Positions 26,060 through 34,079 of a stretch of 64,000 nt of DNA are shown piece after piece. Origin of the DNA: Lentibacillus sp. Marseille-P4043 (lineage in GTDB: Bacteria > Bacillota > Bacilli > Bacillales > Amphibacillaceae); the NCBI RefSeq assembly GCF_900258515.1, contig NZ_LT984884.1:886245-950244 (forward strand). The letters run 5' to 3'. The number at the start of each line of letters is the position of its first letter. Position 1 is the first letter of the stretch. The notes beneath the pieces are model-generated. The model did not search any database. It saw only the letters and a program-made list of their open reading frames with translations, and was not told the DNA's origin. The translations under genes and the position numbers were made by a program.

Positions 26060-27637
26060 TTACTGGTCATTATCCAATTCCACAAGTTTGTTTGTTATGG
26101 AAGCTTGTTCCTTCTCGGCAATATCATTTGTAATTATACCTTCTTTTAACAAGCGGTCAATGGCATCGTGCTGTGCATATAAGGAATGTTTATGGAGGAC
26201 AGTTTGTTGTTTTTCTTTAAGGTTAGGGTATTTCTCCAACAGCTGCTCTACACCACGCTGCGCATTGGTTATTCCCAGTTCATATTTGTCTATGATTTCC
26301 TTTGCTACTGTTTCTGTTATCAGCAGGTTCTTTTTTACTTTCATTATTTCTTCAATGGCTGTCTCATAACGATATGAACGGGATATAAGTTCTCGATAAT
26401 CCTTATATCCTCGCTCTTGCTTCTTGACACCTAGTAAGGATATAAGCGGCTTAATGGAAAGACCTTGGAAGACCAATGAGAATAACACCACACTAAAGGC
26501 CATAATCAAAATTTCCTCCCGACCTGCAAAATCATCAGGCAGACTGAGAACAAGTGCAATGGATAATGAACCTTTTAAACCGCCCCAATTTAAAATATGC
26601 TTCCATGGGTTGGGGAAATTTTTAATGAATAACAAACTACTGTAAACTGCAACACTTCTCGCAACAAGTACGATCAGAATAGCAATAAAAATGAGTCCCC
26701 ATTTATCAGCTACATTGATTCGCGTTATTTCCAAGCCGACCATTAAAAATACGAGTGAATTTGCCAACAATGCTGCTACATCCCAAAAATTACTGATATT
26801 TAACCTTGTCGTTGGACTCATTCCAATTTTAGCACCATAATTACCCAAAACAAGGGCAGAAACAACAACTGCGATAACGCCTGATGCACCAACACTTTCT
26901 GCAAGTAAATATGCCCCATAAAAGAGGATGATGCTAAAAATAATTTCTAATGGATAATCATCGAAATGTCGCGTTAAACGGGATACCCCAAATCCAAGAG
27001 CACCACCGATGATCAGTCCGAGTGTGATAACTTTAACAAATTCCCATATTCCCAAGCCAATACCTTCAAAGCCAAGGTCCACATATTGCAGTAAGGAAAA
27101 AGCTGATATATTGAATAGAACAACTGCTAAACCGTCATTAAATAAACTTTCCCCTTCAATAACAGTTGCAAGGCGCTTATTTACGCCAACGCTTTTAAAA
27201 ATAGACAATACGCTTACTGGATCGGTCGCGCTCATCAATGCTGCAAATACGAACGCTACTGGGATAGAAAGCTGCAGAAGCCACATGGATGAAAAGCCAA
27301 CAACGATAAATGATAATAAGGTCCCGCCAAAGGCAAGAGCAAGAACAGGGGTTTTATTTTCGTAAATATGAGCGAATGGTAACTTTAATCCAGCTTCCCC
27401 CAACAATGCAGGTAAAAATAATGTAATAATGACAAAGTTAAACACTTCTCCTTCTGTAATAAACGACTTTAGCGGCTCCAACGCAGGAATGTTTACAAGC
27501 CCAATGATTGCCCCAACAACGACAAGCGCAATCGGATACGGTTGTTTAAATTTTTTCGCAATCGCAGTAATCCCTGCTGCAATCATAACCATTATAAGTC
27601 CCAGTTCGAATATATGGTGTGGATCTAAATCATGCAT
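26060..27637 (-). CDS. CPA1-family Na+/H+ antiporter
   Basis: Exchanges cytoplasmic Na+ (or K+) for protons, important for salt and pH tolerance. The 525-residue protein has about 12 membrane helices, with SATDPVSVLSIFKSVGVNKRL and the ion-binding ESLFNDG motif of NhaP/YjcE-type antiporters. The cytoplasmic C-terminal tail of about 120 residues is helical and charged. Start 27637 (MHDLDPHHIFELG) follows agaaggggg; a longer frame to 27673 is not supported. Monocistronic. The transported ion is inferred from family only. Confidence 0.88.
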   Translation of the reverse strand: MHDLDPHHIFELGLIMVMIAAGITAIAKKFKQPYPIALVVVGAIIGLVNIPALEPLKSFITEGEVFNFVIITLFLPALLGEAGLKLPFAHIYENKTPVLALAFGGTLLSFIVVGFSSMWLLQLSIPVAFVFAALMSATDPVSVLSIFKSVGVNKRLATVIEGESLFNDGLAVVLFNISAFSLLQYVDLGFEGIGLGIWEFVKVITLGLIIGGALGFGVSRLTRHFDDYPLEIIFSIILFYGAYLLAESVGASGVIAVVVSALVLGNYGAKIGMSPTTRLNISNFWDVAALLANSLVFLMVGLEITRINVADKWGLIFIAILIVLVARSVAVYSSLLFIKNFPNPWKHILNWGGLKGSLSIALVLSLPDDFAGREEILIMAFSVVLFSLVFQGLSIKPLISLLGVKKQERGYKDYRELISRSYRYETAIEEIMKVKKNLLITETVAKEIIDKYELGITNAQRGVEQLLEKYPNLKEKQQTVLHKHSLYAQHDAIDRLLKEGIITNDIAEKEQASITNKLVELDNDQ

Positions 27638-27729
27638 GGATGCTCGCCCCCTTCTAATTTCTGCGGATATCATTTATTTTCCCCAAACACATGAAAAAGA
27701 TTAGATTATCCAAACATGATTAGGTAAAC

Positions 27730-27758
27730 TGGGACATGGGGACAGGTTTCTTGTCCCA
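27730..27758 (+). repeat. Family C repeat, single copy
   Basis: tgggacatggggacaggtt is followed by tcttgtccca. It is the same arm as at 24235-24262, with the ends self-complementary (tgggaca/tgtccca). It lies just before the AAA ATPase gene. Confidence 0.8.
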
Positions 27759-27796
27759 GCAATATCGCAATATATTGTGTTAGGTGGGATGAATTT

Positions 27797-28555
27797 ATGG
27801 TTAAGTTAAATAGTGATACCCAATATATAAGAAGTCTTCGAATAAAAAAGGATGAGATACCATCATATAACATGTTTCCGTATAATCTTCCTGTCGTCCG
27901 TACATTTAGGGATCTCGCTTTTCATCCTAATGTTACGTACCTAATTGGGGAAAATGGTATGGGAAAGTCAACATTGCTTGAAGGCATTGCTGTTGCGTTA
28001 GGGTTTAATCCTGAAGGTGGAACACGTAATTTTAACTTTTCTAGTTATGACTCTCACTCTAAACTTGATCAATATTTAACTGTAATAAAAGGTGCGTATA
28101 GACCAAAAGATAGCTTCTTTTTCCGTGCAGAAACGTTTTATAATGTGGCAACAAATATTGAGGAGATGGATGCACAACCAACTCCCGCCCCGAGGATTAT
28201 CGATTCCTTTGGTGGCAAATCGCTCCATGAGCAATCGCACGGTGAATCTTTTTTTGCAGCTTTTATCCATCGGTTTCAGTGTAAAGGGCTATATATTTTG
28301 GACGAACCAGAAGCGGCGCTGTCACCACTAAGGCAGATGTCCTTGCTTGCCCGGATTCATGAGCTGGTCAACCAAGGATCACAGTTCATCATATCAACCC
28401 ACTCGCCAATCATAATGGCGTATAATCTTGCAAAAATCATTGAGCTTACAGAAGAAGGCATGGCAGAAAAATCCTTAGAAGACACGAACCATTATTCGAT
28501 CATGAAGCAGTTTTTCGAAGATCGGGAACGTTTACTGCATCATTTGTTCCAGTAG
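27797..28555 (+). CDS. AAA/ABC-type ATPase (predicted AAA_15/21-like)
   Basis: The 252-residue soluble ATPase has Walker [10 protein letters not shown], a signature-like HGESFFAA, Walker [14 protein letters not shown] and the STHSP switch. This is the layout of free-standing ABC-type ATPases found alone or with OLD nucleases; no nuclease partner is next to it. Role unknown. Its neighbours are an antiporter on the opposite strand and rlmH 64 bp downstream, separated by a repeat. Confidence 0.85.
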   Translation: MVKLNSDTQYIRSLRIKKDEIPSYNMFPYNLPVVRTFRDLAFHPNVTYLIGENGMGKSTLLEGIAVALGFNPEGGTRNFNFSSYDSHSKLDQYLTVIKGAYRPKDSFFFRAETFYNVATNIEEMDAQPTPAPRIIDSFGGKSLHEQSHGESFFAAFIHRFQCKGLYILDEPEAALSPLRQMSLLARIHELVNQGSQFIISTHSPIIMAYNLAKIIELTEEGMAEKSLEDTNHYSIMKQFFEDRERLLHHLFQ

Positions 28556-28574
28556 TTTTAGGAAGAGAGATTGC

Positions 28575-28602
28575 GGGACATGGGGACAGGAACCTTGGCC
28601 CA
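28575..28602 (+). repeat. Family C repeat, variant copy
   Basis: gggacatggggacagg followed by aaccttggccca. It sits between the ATPase gene and rlmH and ends just before the rlmH ribosome site, so it could form part of the rlmH leader. Confidence 0.7.
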
Positions 28603-28619
28603 GAAAAGGAATGATAGAA

Positions 28620-29099
28620 ATGAAAATAACAATCGTTGCGGTTGGGAAACTGAAGGAAAAGTACTTAAAGCAAGGAATCCAGGAATATTTAAAAAGGCTC
28701 ACTGCCTATGCAAAAGTAGATATTATCGAGGTTGCCGATGAAAAAGCTCCGGAAAACATGAGCGAAGCAGAAATGGTAGAAGTGAAGCGGAAGGAAGGCG
28801 ACCGAATTCTTGGTGCGATTTCACCGGATACATATGTGATCACACTAGAAATCAACGGCAAAATGCTGACGTCAGAACAAATGGCGGCCAAGATGGATGA
28901 ACTTGCTACATATGGGAAAAGCAAAATTGCGTTTGTGATTGGCGGGTCACTTGGGATTAGTGAGGCTGTACAAAAGCGTAGTGATTTGGCGTTATCGTTT
29001 TCTAAGATGACATTCCCGCATCAGGTAATGCGGCTGGTGTTGTTGGAACAGGTTTATCGGGCCTTTCGGATTATTAGGGGGGAACCTTACCATAAATAA
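28620..29099 (+). CDS. rlmH: 23S rRNA pseudouridine-1915 N3-methyltransferase RlmH
   Basis: RlmH methylates pseudouridine 1915 in 23S rRNA using SAM and is a small SPOUT enzyme. The 159-residue protein has the normal length; it contains the SAM-binding knot [10 protein letters not shown] and the C-terminal RGEPYHK. The start at 28620 ([15 protein letters not shown]) is preferred to ATG 28611 on family alignment and aaagga spacing. In staphylococci the 3' end of this gene (orfX) is the SCC integration site. The same 3' end here is followed at once by a decayed serine recombinase. Confidence 0.97.
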   Translation: MKITIVAVGKLKEKYLKQGIQEYLKRLTAYAKVDIIEVADEKAPENMSEAEMVEVKRKEGDRILGAISPDTYVITLEINGKMLTSEQMAAKMDELATYGKSKIAFVIGGSLGISEAVQKRSDLALSFSKMTFPHQVMRLVLLEQVYRAFRIIRGEPYHK

Positions 29100-29100
29100 G
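29081..29100 (+). other. Putative SCC-like attachment site at rlmH 3' end
   Basis: ggaaccttaccataaataag covers the last codons of rlmH (G-E-P-Y-H-K-stop). It aligns with tgaaccgtaccataagtaa at 32712-32730 (16 of 19) and agaaccgtatcataaatag at 33736-33754 (15 of 19). The staphylococcal SCC core TATCATAAAT is matched exactly by the third copy and in 8 of 10 positions here (TACCATAAAT gives 9). Inference from position and similarity. Confidence 0.6.
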
Positions 29101-29107
29101 GGTAAAA

Positions 29108-29140
29108 AATTAAGGGAAGATAAGGCTTCCCTGAAGTTTT
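29108..29140 (+). terminator. Possible weak terminator after rlmH
   Basis: gggaag and cttccc form a small stem with a modest T stretch (gaagtttt). It is inside the antisense recombinase frame. Low support. Confidence 0.35.
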
Positions 29141-30013
29141 CATCCCTTGAAAATGGTTCTTCCATGAAGGTTCTATCGAGTGGTGCAATGCAGTTTATTT
29201 CAGATATTTTGTTAATTAAAATACTAGAGCTACCTTGTAAGGCTTCAATAGTGAAGTCAAACATCAGGTTGATGCATTTGATTTGGCGTCCTTCGTTATG
29301 GGATGCCTTTTCCTTGGTAATTTGGATATCCTTTATAAAAAGTGCAAGAAGCTCCTTCTTTTCCGTGGCGTCTGCTTGATCCAGTAGAACATCAATGTTT
29401 TTAAGCAGTTGTATGAGTGCTTCTGCATCAATTGGGTCTTTACTAATGGAATTGATCTCTTTTTCTACATTTTCCATTTGATTTTCTATTGTTGCAAGAT
29501 GATTTTTCTGTTCTAGCATTTTCTTGCTATAAATATCTCTTAATTCAGGATCATCCATTAGCAATGTAACTAGATTGTCTATCTGCTTTTCGATTTTCCT
29601 TTTGTTCTTTAACAGCCGTTTCTTTTCATCCAATAATGGTGATTCAGCATTTAATCGATCAGCGTTCATTTTATCAACTAATTTATCAATAAAATAGGGA
29701 TGTGTTACAACACGTTTTAATTCATCAATAACAAATTTTTCAGCCTTATCGGCATTAATCGTATGTGCTTGGCAAGCGGTTCTACCTTTGTTTTTATACT
29801 GACCACATTGATAAAGTCTATATTGTTTGCCGTTTTTACCTCTAGACTTTGCAGCAGTCATTACATATCCCATTCAGGACAACGAAGTAAGCGACCTAAG
29901 AAGTATGGTTTTGCTGATAGTGCTGGACGAAAAGAACGTGTTTTCAATTTTTGCTGCACTTGATCCCAAAGCTCCACTTCAATTATGGGAGTATGTATAC
30001 CTTCTTAAGATTC

Positions 30014-30104
30014 GGTGCCTGTCACCACCCGCAATTTGTCGAATCATTCGACATTATTCGGGGCGTGACAGGCACTTTTTATTATTCGGTGCCCGTCACC
30101 ACCC
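30014..30104. repeat. Family D repeat: ggtgcctgtcaccaccc hairpins
   Basis: ggtgcctgtcaccaccc (30014-30030) pairs with gggcgtgacaggcac (30060-30074), and a second copy ggtgcccgtcaccaccc lies at 30088-30104. It replaces the missing 5' part of the recombinase. Similar gtgccaggtac arms occur at 49184-49244. The remaining gap to 30232 holds nothing else I recognise. Confidence 0.75.
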
Positions 30105-30232
30105 GCAATCACTCCTTTAACTTTTATAACAGTATTGGTATTAAAGGAGGGGAAAAATACCTTTATATTTGCCACGTTTTAAATCTAATTCCGGTATTAT
30201 CATTTTTTTTATTAGACCGTTCATAATTTCTC

Positions 30233-31009
30233 CTACACATTTAAAAGTACCTTTTCAGTGATCTTTTCCAACTGTTTAGCCTTTTGTGGATTAAATGTTT
30301 TCATGGATAAATCGACAGGTATTGAAAGTCTATAAGCTGAGAAAATCTGCGATCTTGATTCCTTTAAGACGTCAACAATACTATTTACGATTTCATCAAC
30401 CTCATGTCCTACTAGACGGTGAACTACTTTCAAGAATATTCTCATTAATGGATTCGCAAAGACTGATCTAGCCCCAGAAGTTCTTACAGCCATTGGATTA
30501 TATAAAATATAACGAATGCCCTTTCTTTTGAATCCTGCACCCAGCAAGTCATTTAGCCGGTTAGCATTGGCGTTAGCTTTCACGCTGTTAAACTTGCGAC
30601 GATATTCTAAATCGTCAAAGTTGACGGGGCTGTTGATGCCTGGGGTAGCAACATTTAAAATAAAGGAGTCATCATTGAATGCTAACCGATTTGAAAGGAT
30701 ATACCGACTTAAATACTGCAATGCAAAGGTGAATTCCAAACCTTCTTTTGTGATTAAAGTGTTTTTGCGAGCTGTTTGTAGGACAGCGCAAAGAATCAAT
30801 CCATCGATTGAGCCATAGGTCCTTTGGATGTTCTCGATGATACGGTAGTTTTCCGAAGCAAGACTCAAATCTGCTTGAAGATAAATAGCATTATGTAGAT
30901 CACCTTTATTTCTGCTTACGATAATGACCCTATTCCCGGCTGCTAAATAATACTTCGCCAGTCCTTTGCCAATGCCACTAGTTCCTCCTGTAATTAACAA
31001 TGTTTTCAT
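30233..31009 (-). CDS. SDR-family protein with altered catalytic residues
   Basis: The 258-residue protein has the SDR NAD(P) loop TGGTSGIGKG (residues 8-17) and the overall length of the family. At the active-site position, where most SDRs have YxxxK, it has FNSVK (F140, K144), and the usual catalytic Ser is replaced in NVATPG. The protein is therefore doubtful as a classical dehydrogenase and may have a different role. It is divergent from the HxlR-type regulator, with operator-like sequences between them, so they probably form a regulated pair. It sits in the accessory segment after rlmH. Confidence 0.8.
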   Translation of the reverse strand: MKTLLITGGTSGIGKGLAKYYLAAGNRVIIVSRNKGDLHNAIYLQADLSLASENYRIIENIQRTYGSIDGLILCAVLQTARKNTLITKEGLEFTFALQYLSRYILSNRLAFNDDSFILNVATPGINSPVNFDDLEYRRKFNSVKANANANRLNDLLGAGFKRKGIRYILYNPMAVRTSGARSVFANPLMRIFLKVVHRLVGHEVDEIVNSIVDVLKESRSQIFSAYRLSIPVDLSMKTFNPQKAKQLEKITEKVLLNV

Positions 31010-31047
31010 GGTTGAATCCCCCCTGTTTTCGGTTTATTATTTGTACT

Positions 31048-31064
31048 AGTACGATTATCGTACT
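31048..31064. promoter_or_regulatory. Palindromic operator between SDR and HxlR genes
   Basis: AGTACGATTATCGTACT is a perfect 17-bp palindrome. Further half-sites AAGTACGATA (about 31080) and AAGTACGG (about 31103) lie between it and the regulator. A probable binding site for the HxlR protein, controlling both divergent genes. Inference. Confidence 0.65.
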
Positions 31065-31138
31065 GAGTGATATTCATTTCAAGTACGATAAAATAACTTA
31101 CCAAGTACGGTGGACAATACCGAGGAGTGGAAAAAACA

Positions 31139-31501
31139 ATGGACATACCGAATTTACAAGAATTAATGGAACAAAATTTAAATAATCAAGAAAACTGCAA
31201 TCCTAATTTTAACCCACTTGATCCCGTTTTCAATGTCCTGCAGGGCAAGTGGAAGAATCAAGTACTATTTGAAATCATCGCTTTAAAAAATGCTCGTTTT
31301 GGTCAGCTTACACGAGCTATCCCAAAAATCACCAATACTATGCTATCCACGACGTTACGAGAACTTGAAAAGGACGGTTTAATTACTAGGAAACAATATA
31401 ATGAAATCCCTCCACGTGTTGAATATACAATTACAGAAAAAGGGAAAGATTTATTCCCCGTTTACTATGAAATGTATAAGTGGGGTATCAAGTATCAATA
31501 G
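31139..31501 (+). CDS. HxlR-family transcriptional regulator
   Basis: The 120-residue protein has the DUF24/HxlR winged helix: VLQGKWKNQVLFEI, RFGQLTRAIPKITNTMLSTTLRELEKDGLI and the wing PPRVEYTITEKGKDL. It has an N-terminal Cys (NCNPNF) that could act in redox or electrophile sensing, as in YodB/CatR, but that is inference. ATG 31139 is preferred to GTG 31127, which lies inside the gaggag ribosome site. It is divergent from the SDR gene with a palindrome between them. Confidence 0.88.
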   Translation: MDIPNLQELMEQNLNNQENCNPNFNPLDPVFNVLQGKWKNQVLFEIIALKNARFGQLTRAIPKITNTMLSTTLRELEKDGLITRKQYNEIPPRVEYTITEKGKDLFPVYYEMYKWGIKYQ

Positions 31502-31774
31502 GAATAAGAATTGAACCTGTTTTTGCAGAAAATTTTAAGGGAAAAATATATTTTTTTATTTAAGTTTTTTTATTTACTTTATAGGTAATTGTGTGGGTTC
31601 CTGACACCCGAACTTAAGTATATATGTTATAAATAACAATTAGTAAAGGATATGTTGACAAATAGTTTCGCATGCTTTTTTATAGAAGGAATTTACCTGA
31701 AATATGTTGAATTACTCTTTAGATAAAACAAATGGGGTTATTATTCAATAAAAAGGAGAAAGATGGTATAGGAA
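31502..31774. other. Gene-free AT-rich gap
   Basis: Between the HxlR gene and the MntA region there are T-rich runs and a 'gggttcctgacaccc' stretch that recalls the family D repeat. I see no gene. A promoter for mntA should lie near its right end but no clear hexamers stand out. Confidence 0.5.
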
Positions 31775-31851
31775 TTGAGTATAGAACAAGAATTATACGG
31801 AGCAATAAAAATATAATTGAGGAAAGATATCCAAATTTTAAAATAGTGTAA
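31775..31851 (+). pseudogene. Short frameshifted frame upstream of mntA
   Basis: With one inserted base the stretch reads LSIEQELYGAIKNIIEERYPNFKIV, a plausible coding string after ggaattg, ending TAA 31849-31851. As given, the frame stops after 13 codons. Only the amphipathic composition suggests past coding; low confidence. Confidence 0.25.
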
Positions 31852-31870
31852 AGGGGAAAGTGGTGAACTC

Positions 31871-32281
31871 ATGCTATCTGAACAAATCAGACAGAAACTT
31901 GTGGAAACCTTAACTGAAAAAGTAAATCCAGCGTTTATTTTATTATTCGGCTCTTATGCAAAAGAAAGAGCTAGAGGAGACAGTGATGTCGATTTGGCTT
32001 ATTATAAGGAGCAGCCGCTATCTTCATACGAACTTTTTATACTTACAGGGGAGCTAGCACAAATTTGCGGGAAAGATGTTGATTTAGTAAATATACGAGA
32101 AATTGATACGGTATTTGCAATGCAAATATTTTCAACGGGAAAACTAATCGAATGTCGTGACGAGAATGAATTCGTGAAACAACGAATAAAGGCTTATCAT
32201 ATGTACGCGGAGTTAAATGAGCAGCGGGCGGAAGTATTACGAAGTATTCAAGAAAGAGGAAGTGTTTTTGGGGATGAATGA
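31871..32281 (+). CDS. mntA: MntA-type nucleotidyltransferase antitoxin
   Basis: Minimal nucleotidyltransferase of the type VII toxin-antitoxin pair: it neutralises HepT by adding AMP units to a tyrosine. The 136-residue protein has the signature GSX10DXD at residues 27-41 (GSYAKERARGDSDVD), and a later acidic residue (DVDLVN) in the family position. It overlaps hepT by 8 nt, so the pair is co-translated. It lies in the accessory segment after rlmH, as is common for mobile cargo. Confidence 0.9.
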   Translation: MLSEQIRQKLVETLTEKVNPAFILLFGSYAKERARGDSDVDLAYYKEQPLSSYELFILTGELAQICGKDVDLVNIREIDTVFAMQIFSTGKLIECRDENEFVKQRIKAYHMYAELNEQRAEVLRSIQERGSVFGDE

Positions 32282-32684
32282 AGTAGTTTTGAATAAAGTG
32301 ACGACCATTGAACGTTGTATTCATCGAATTCATGAAGTATATGAAAATAACCCTAAGAATTTAAAGGATTTCACAAAGCAGGATAGTATCATTCTAAATA
32401 TCCAGCGTGCCTGTGAAGCAAGTATTGATTTAGCCATGCATATTGTCAGTGAAAAAAAGTTAGGTGTTCCTAAAGCAAGTCGTGAAGCCTTTAAGCTTTT
32501 ACGAGAAGCAAATATAATAGATGAATCATTAGCCAAAACTTTAATGAATATGGTTGGTTTTCGTAATATCGCTGTACATGATTATCAATCCATTGAATTG
32601 GATATCTTAGAAGCCATCTTAGAAAAGCACATTGATGATTTTAAAGCTTATGCAAAGTCGGTTATTTTAAATCTATCGGAATAA
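32274..32684 (+). CDS. hepT: HepT-type HEPN toxin
   Basis: HEPN RNase toxin partner of MntA. The 136-residue protein has the RX4HXY motif: R97, H102 and Y104 (RNIAVHDY), where the tyrosine is the AMPylation target in studied HepT proteins. The start ATG 32274 gives MNEVVLNK; a longer frame from 32217 overlaps more of mntA and is not needed. A hairpin at 32689-32736 closes the operon. The intact motif suggests an active toxin. Confidence 0.9.
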   Translation: MNEVVLNKVTTIERCIHRIHEVYENNPKNLKDFTKQDSIILNIQRACEASIDLAMHIVSEKKLGVPKASREAFKLLREANIIDESLAKTLMNMVGFRNIAVHDYQSIELDILEAILEKHIDDFKAYAKSVILNLSE

Positions 32685-32688
32685 TAAA

Positions 32689-32738
32689 AACCTCATTTAG
32701 ATTAGGTACGGTGAACCGTACCATAAGTAAATGAGGTT
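32689..32738 (+). other. rlmH-end-like site 2, also a hairpin terminator
   Basis: aacctcatttag (32689-32700) and gaaccgtaccataag...taaatgaggtt form a long stem with loop tgaa and a T run, so it can terminate hepT transcription. Its right arm matches the rlmH 3' end at 29081 in 16 of 19 bases. A copy with the same left motif and the same 24-nt spacing lies at 33713-33756. It may be the outer end of an SCC-like element. Confidence 0.6.
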
Positions 32739-32813
32739 TTTAATGACACATACCTAATTACATTTACATTTTACTTTCTAACTTTGGTATAACCTGACTT
32801 TTGCAGCTAAAAT

Positions 32814-32871
32814 GAGGAAAAAGCAGCCTTAAACCCTTATACTTACTAGGTTTTTTGCTGCTTTTATTTGT
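32814..32871. terminator. Hairpin beside the IS remnant
   Basis: aaaagcagc and gctgctttt flank an aaaccc...ggtttt inner stem. It is a probable transcription terminator for the minus-strand transposase remnant, or a shared element. Moderate support. Confidence 0.5.
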
Positions 32872-32890
32872 CAAAAAGTTGTAGTGTAAA

Positions 32891-33129
32891 TCAACCTATT
32901 TTCGTTGCTCCTAAAACTTTTTTAATTTCTTTTAATGACAAGCATTTTTGTCCTAAATCTACATCCAATTCCTTATTGATATCAAAAAGAACGTCATCAA
33001 ATAAATCGAATAAATAATAATTTCCTTGTATGTGGCTACACGAAGCTTTCCCTAGGCTGTCAAGTATTTTCGTAATTGAATACTTCCCTTTCAACCGTCG
33101 CTCTAATATTCTTGCGATGACAATATATT
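32891..33129 (-). pseudogene. C-terminal fragment of an IS1634/IS4-type transposase
   Basis: Reading on the minus strand: YIVIARILERRLKGKYSITK, then SCSHIQGNYYLFDLFDDVL and LSLKEIKKVLGATK, a pattern I know from the C-terminal end of IS1634-type transposases. A stop interrupts it at about 33129 and only about 80 residues remain, so the IS has decayed. The start of the fragment has no ribosome site. Confidence 0.6.
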
Positions 33130-33150
33130 AAGACTAATAAAACTGCTACA

Positions 33151-33516
33151 TTGGGTAAAGCTGCGGAAGTGGCACAAATTACACCTCAGTCCGCATCAAA
33201 TGTGTTGAACAAGCTTTGTAAAAAGAAAAATATTCTTCAGAGAGAAATCAGAAATAAATATATGTTCACTCATCGAGTGTATGAAAGTTTGAATGATAAT
33301 ATTGCGTATACTAAAGATAAAGATTTTGACGAAATACAAGCTAAAACAATGATTATTGAATACCTGAATAAGAATAGTTCGATTACTCGTTCTGATGTAG
33401 AAAGATTATGTGGTTTTTCATCTACAAGTAGTAAGCGTATTTTACAACGTTTAAGGGATAAAGAAATTATTACTTTAGAAGGTAAAGCACGAGCAAGTCA
33501 TTATAGATTAAAGTAA
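33151..33516 (+). pseudogene. Winged-helix protein fragment, N-terminus missing
   Basis: The frame is open from about 33118 (QYIKTNKTATLGKAAEVAQ) with no ribosome site and no Met start; a TTG at 33151 is the only start. It contains two helix-turn-helix-like stretches (LGKAAEVAQITPQSASNVLNKL and ITRSDVERLCGFSSTSSKRI) like the C-terminal end of larger regulators such as those following AlbA/Schlafen-type ATPases. Probably the tail of a gene broken where the IS fragment begins at 33129. Not sure. Confidence 0.4.
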
Positions 33517-33549
33517 TGCATGATATATTGAAATGAAATACGGCAGTCT

Positions 33550-33636
33550 GGCCAATAATTGGACCGATACTACAAGAGGTTGGACTGATTCCGGACCGAT
33601 AATTGGACCGATACTACAGGGGATAGGACTGACTCT
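33550..33636 (+). repeat. Two-unit 43-44-bp tandem repeat
   Basis: Units 33550-33592 and 33593-33636 share ggaccgata...ttggaccgatactacaggggataggactgactctgg-like content, and a third partial unit follows. It lies in a gap that also holds the third rlmH-end-like site and no gene. Composition unlike flanking DNA. Confidence 0.65.
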
Positions 33637-33712
33637 GGACTAAAGTTAGACAGACTGTAGCATAGCCAACCAATTGTATAAAGTATAATGTTGATATTAT
33701 ATCGAGGAGAAT

Positions 33713-33756
33713 AACCTCATTTAGGCACACTGCGCAGAACCGTATCATAAATAGGT
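33713..33756 (+). other. rlmH-end-like site 3 with SCC core TATCATAAAT
   Basis: aacctcatttag (33713-33724) is followed 24 nt later by gaaccgtatcataaatagg, with gcggtt a few bases further on. The core TATCATAAAT is identical to the core of the staphylococcal SCC attachment site, and the layout matches site 2. It is the farthest candidate end of the accessory segment. Beyond it to 34079 I see no gene. Confidence 0.55.
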
Positions 33757-34079
33757 AGCGGTTAGCGGTTTACTTAAAAAACAAGCCAATTTTATTTATT
33801 AAAGTTTTGGATGCCTCTTCCAACAACATATTTAAAAGAACAGAAAATCAGTTAATGCACTTATTTGTATTTCCAAGGCATTGGTATAATGTTGTACAAT
33901 CCAAAACATTATGTCAGTACCTAGGCTAATATTTTTACATTCAATCTTAGTATTATATAAAAACGGTTCTCTGTAAAACATAGTGGTGATTCATCTCATG
34001 CACCTCACCTCCATATTTAACAAAGAACCTTTCTTTGATAGGAATAAGAAGATATATCAACTTATTTCCATGACACAAA

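Larger units (their letters stand above)
28992..30006 (-). pseudogene. Large serine recombinase, C-terminal remnant
   Basis: The fragment keeps the end of the recombinase domain (PIIEVELWDQVQQKLKTR, then FLGRLLRCPE), the zinc ribbon (CPE-frameshift-GY, then YQCGQYKNKGRTAC) and a long charged coiled coil (residues 60-150 of the main frame), as in Ccr and phage large serine integrases. The catalytic Ser domain is absent: the frame breaks at 30006 where a hairpin repeat begins. A one-base deletion near 29868 shifts the frame between CPE and GYVMT. The 3' end runs through the rlmH-end site and stops 108 nt inside antisense rlmH. It is not functional as it stands. Confidence 0.88.
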
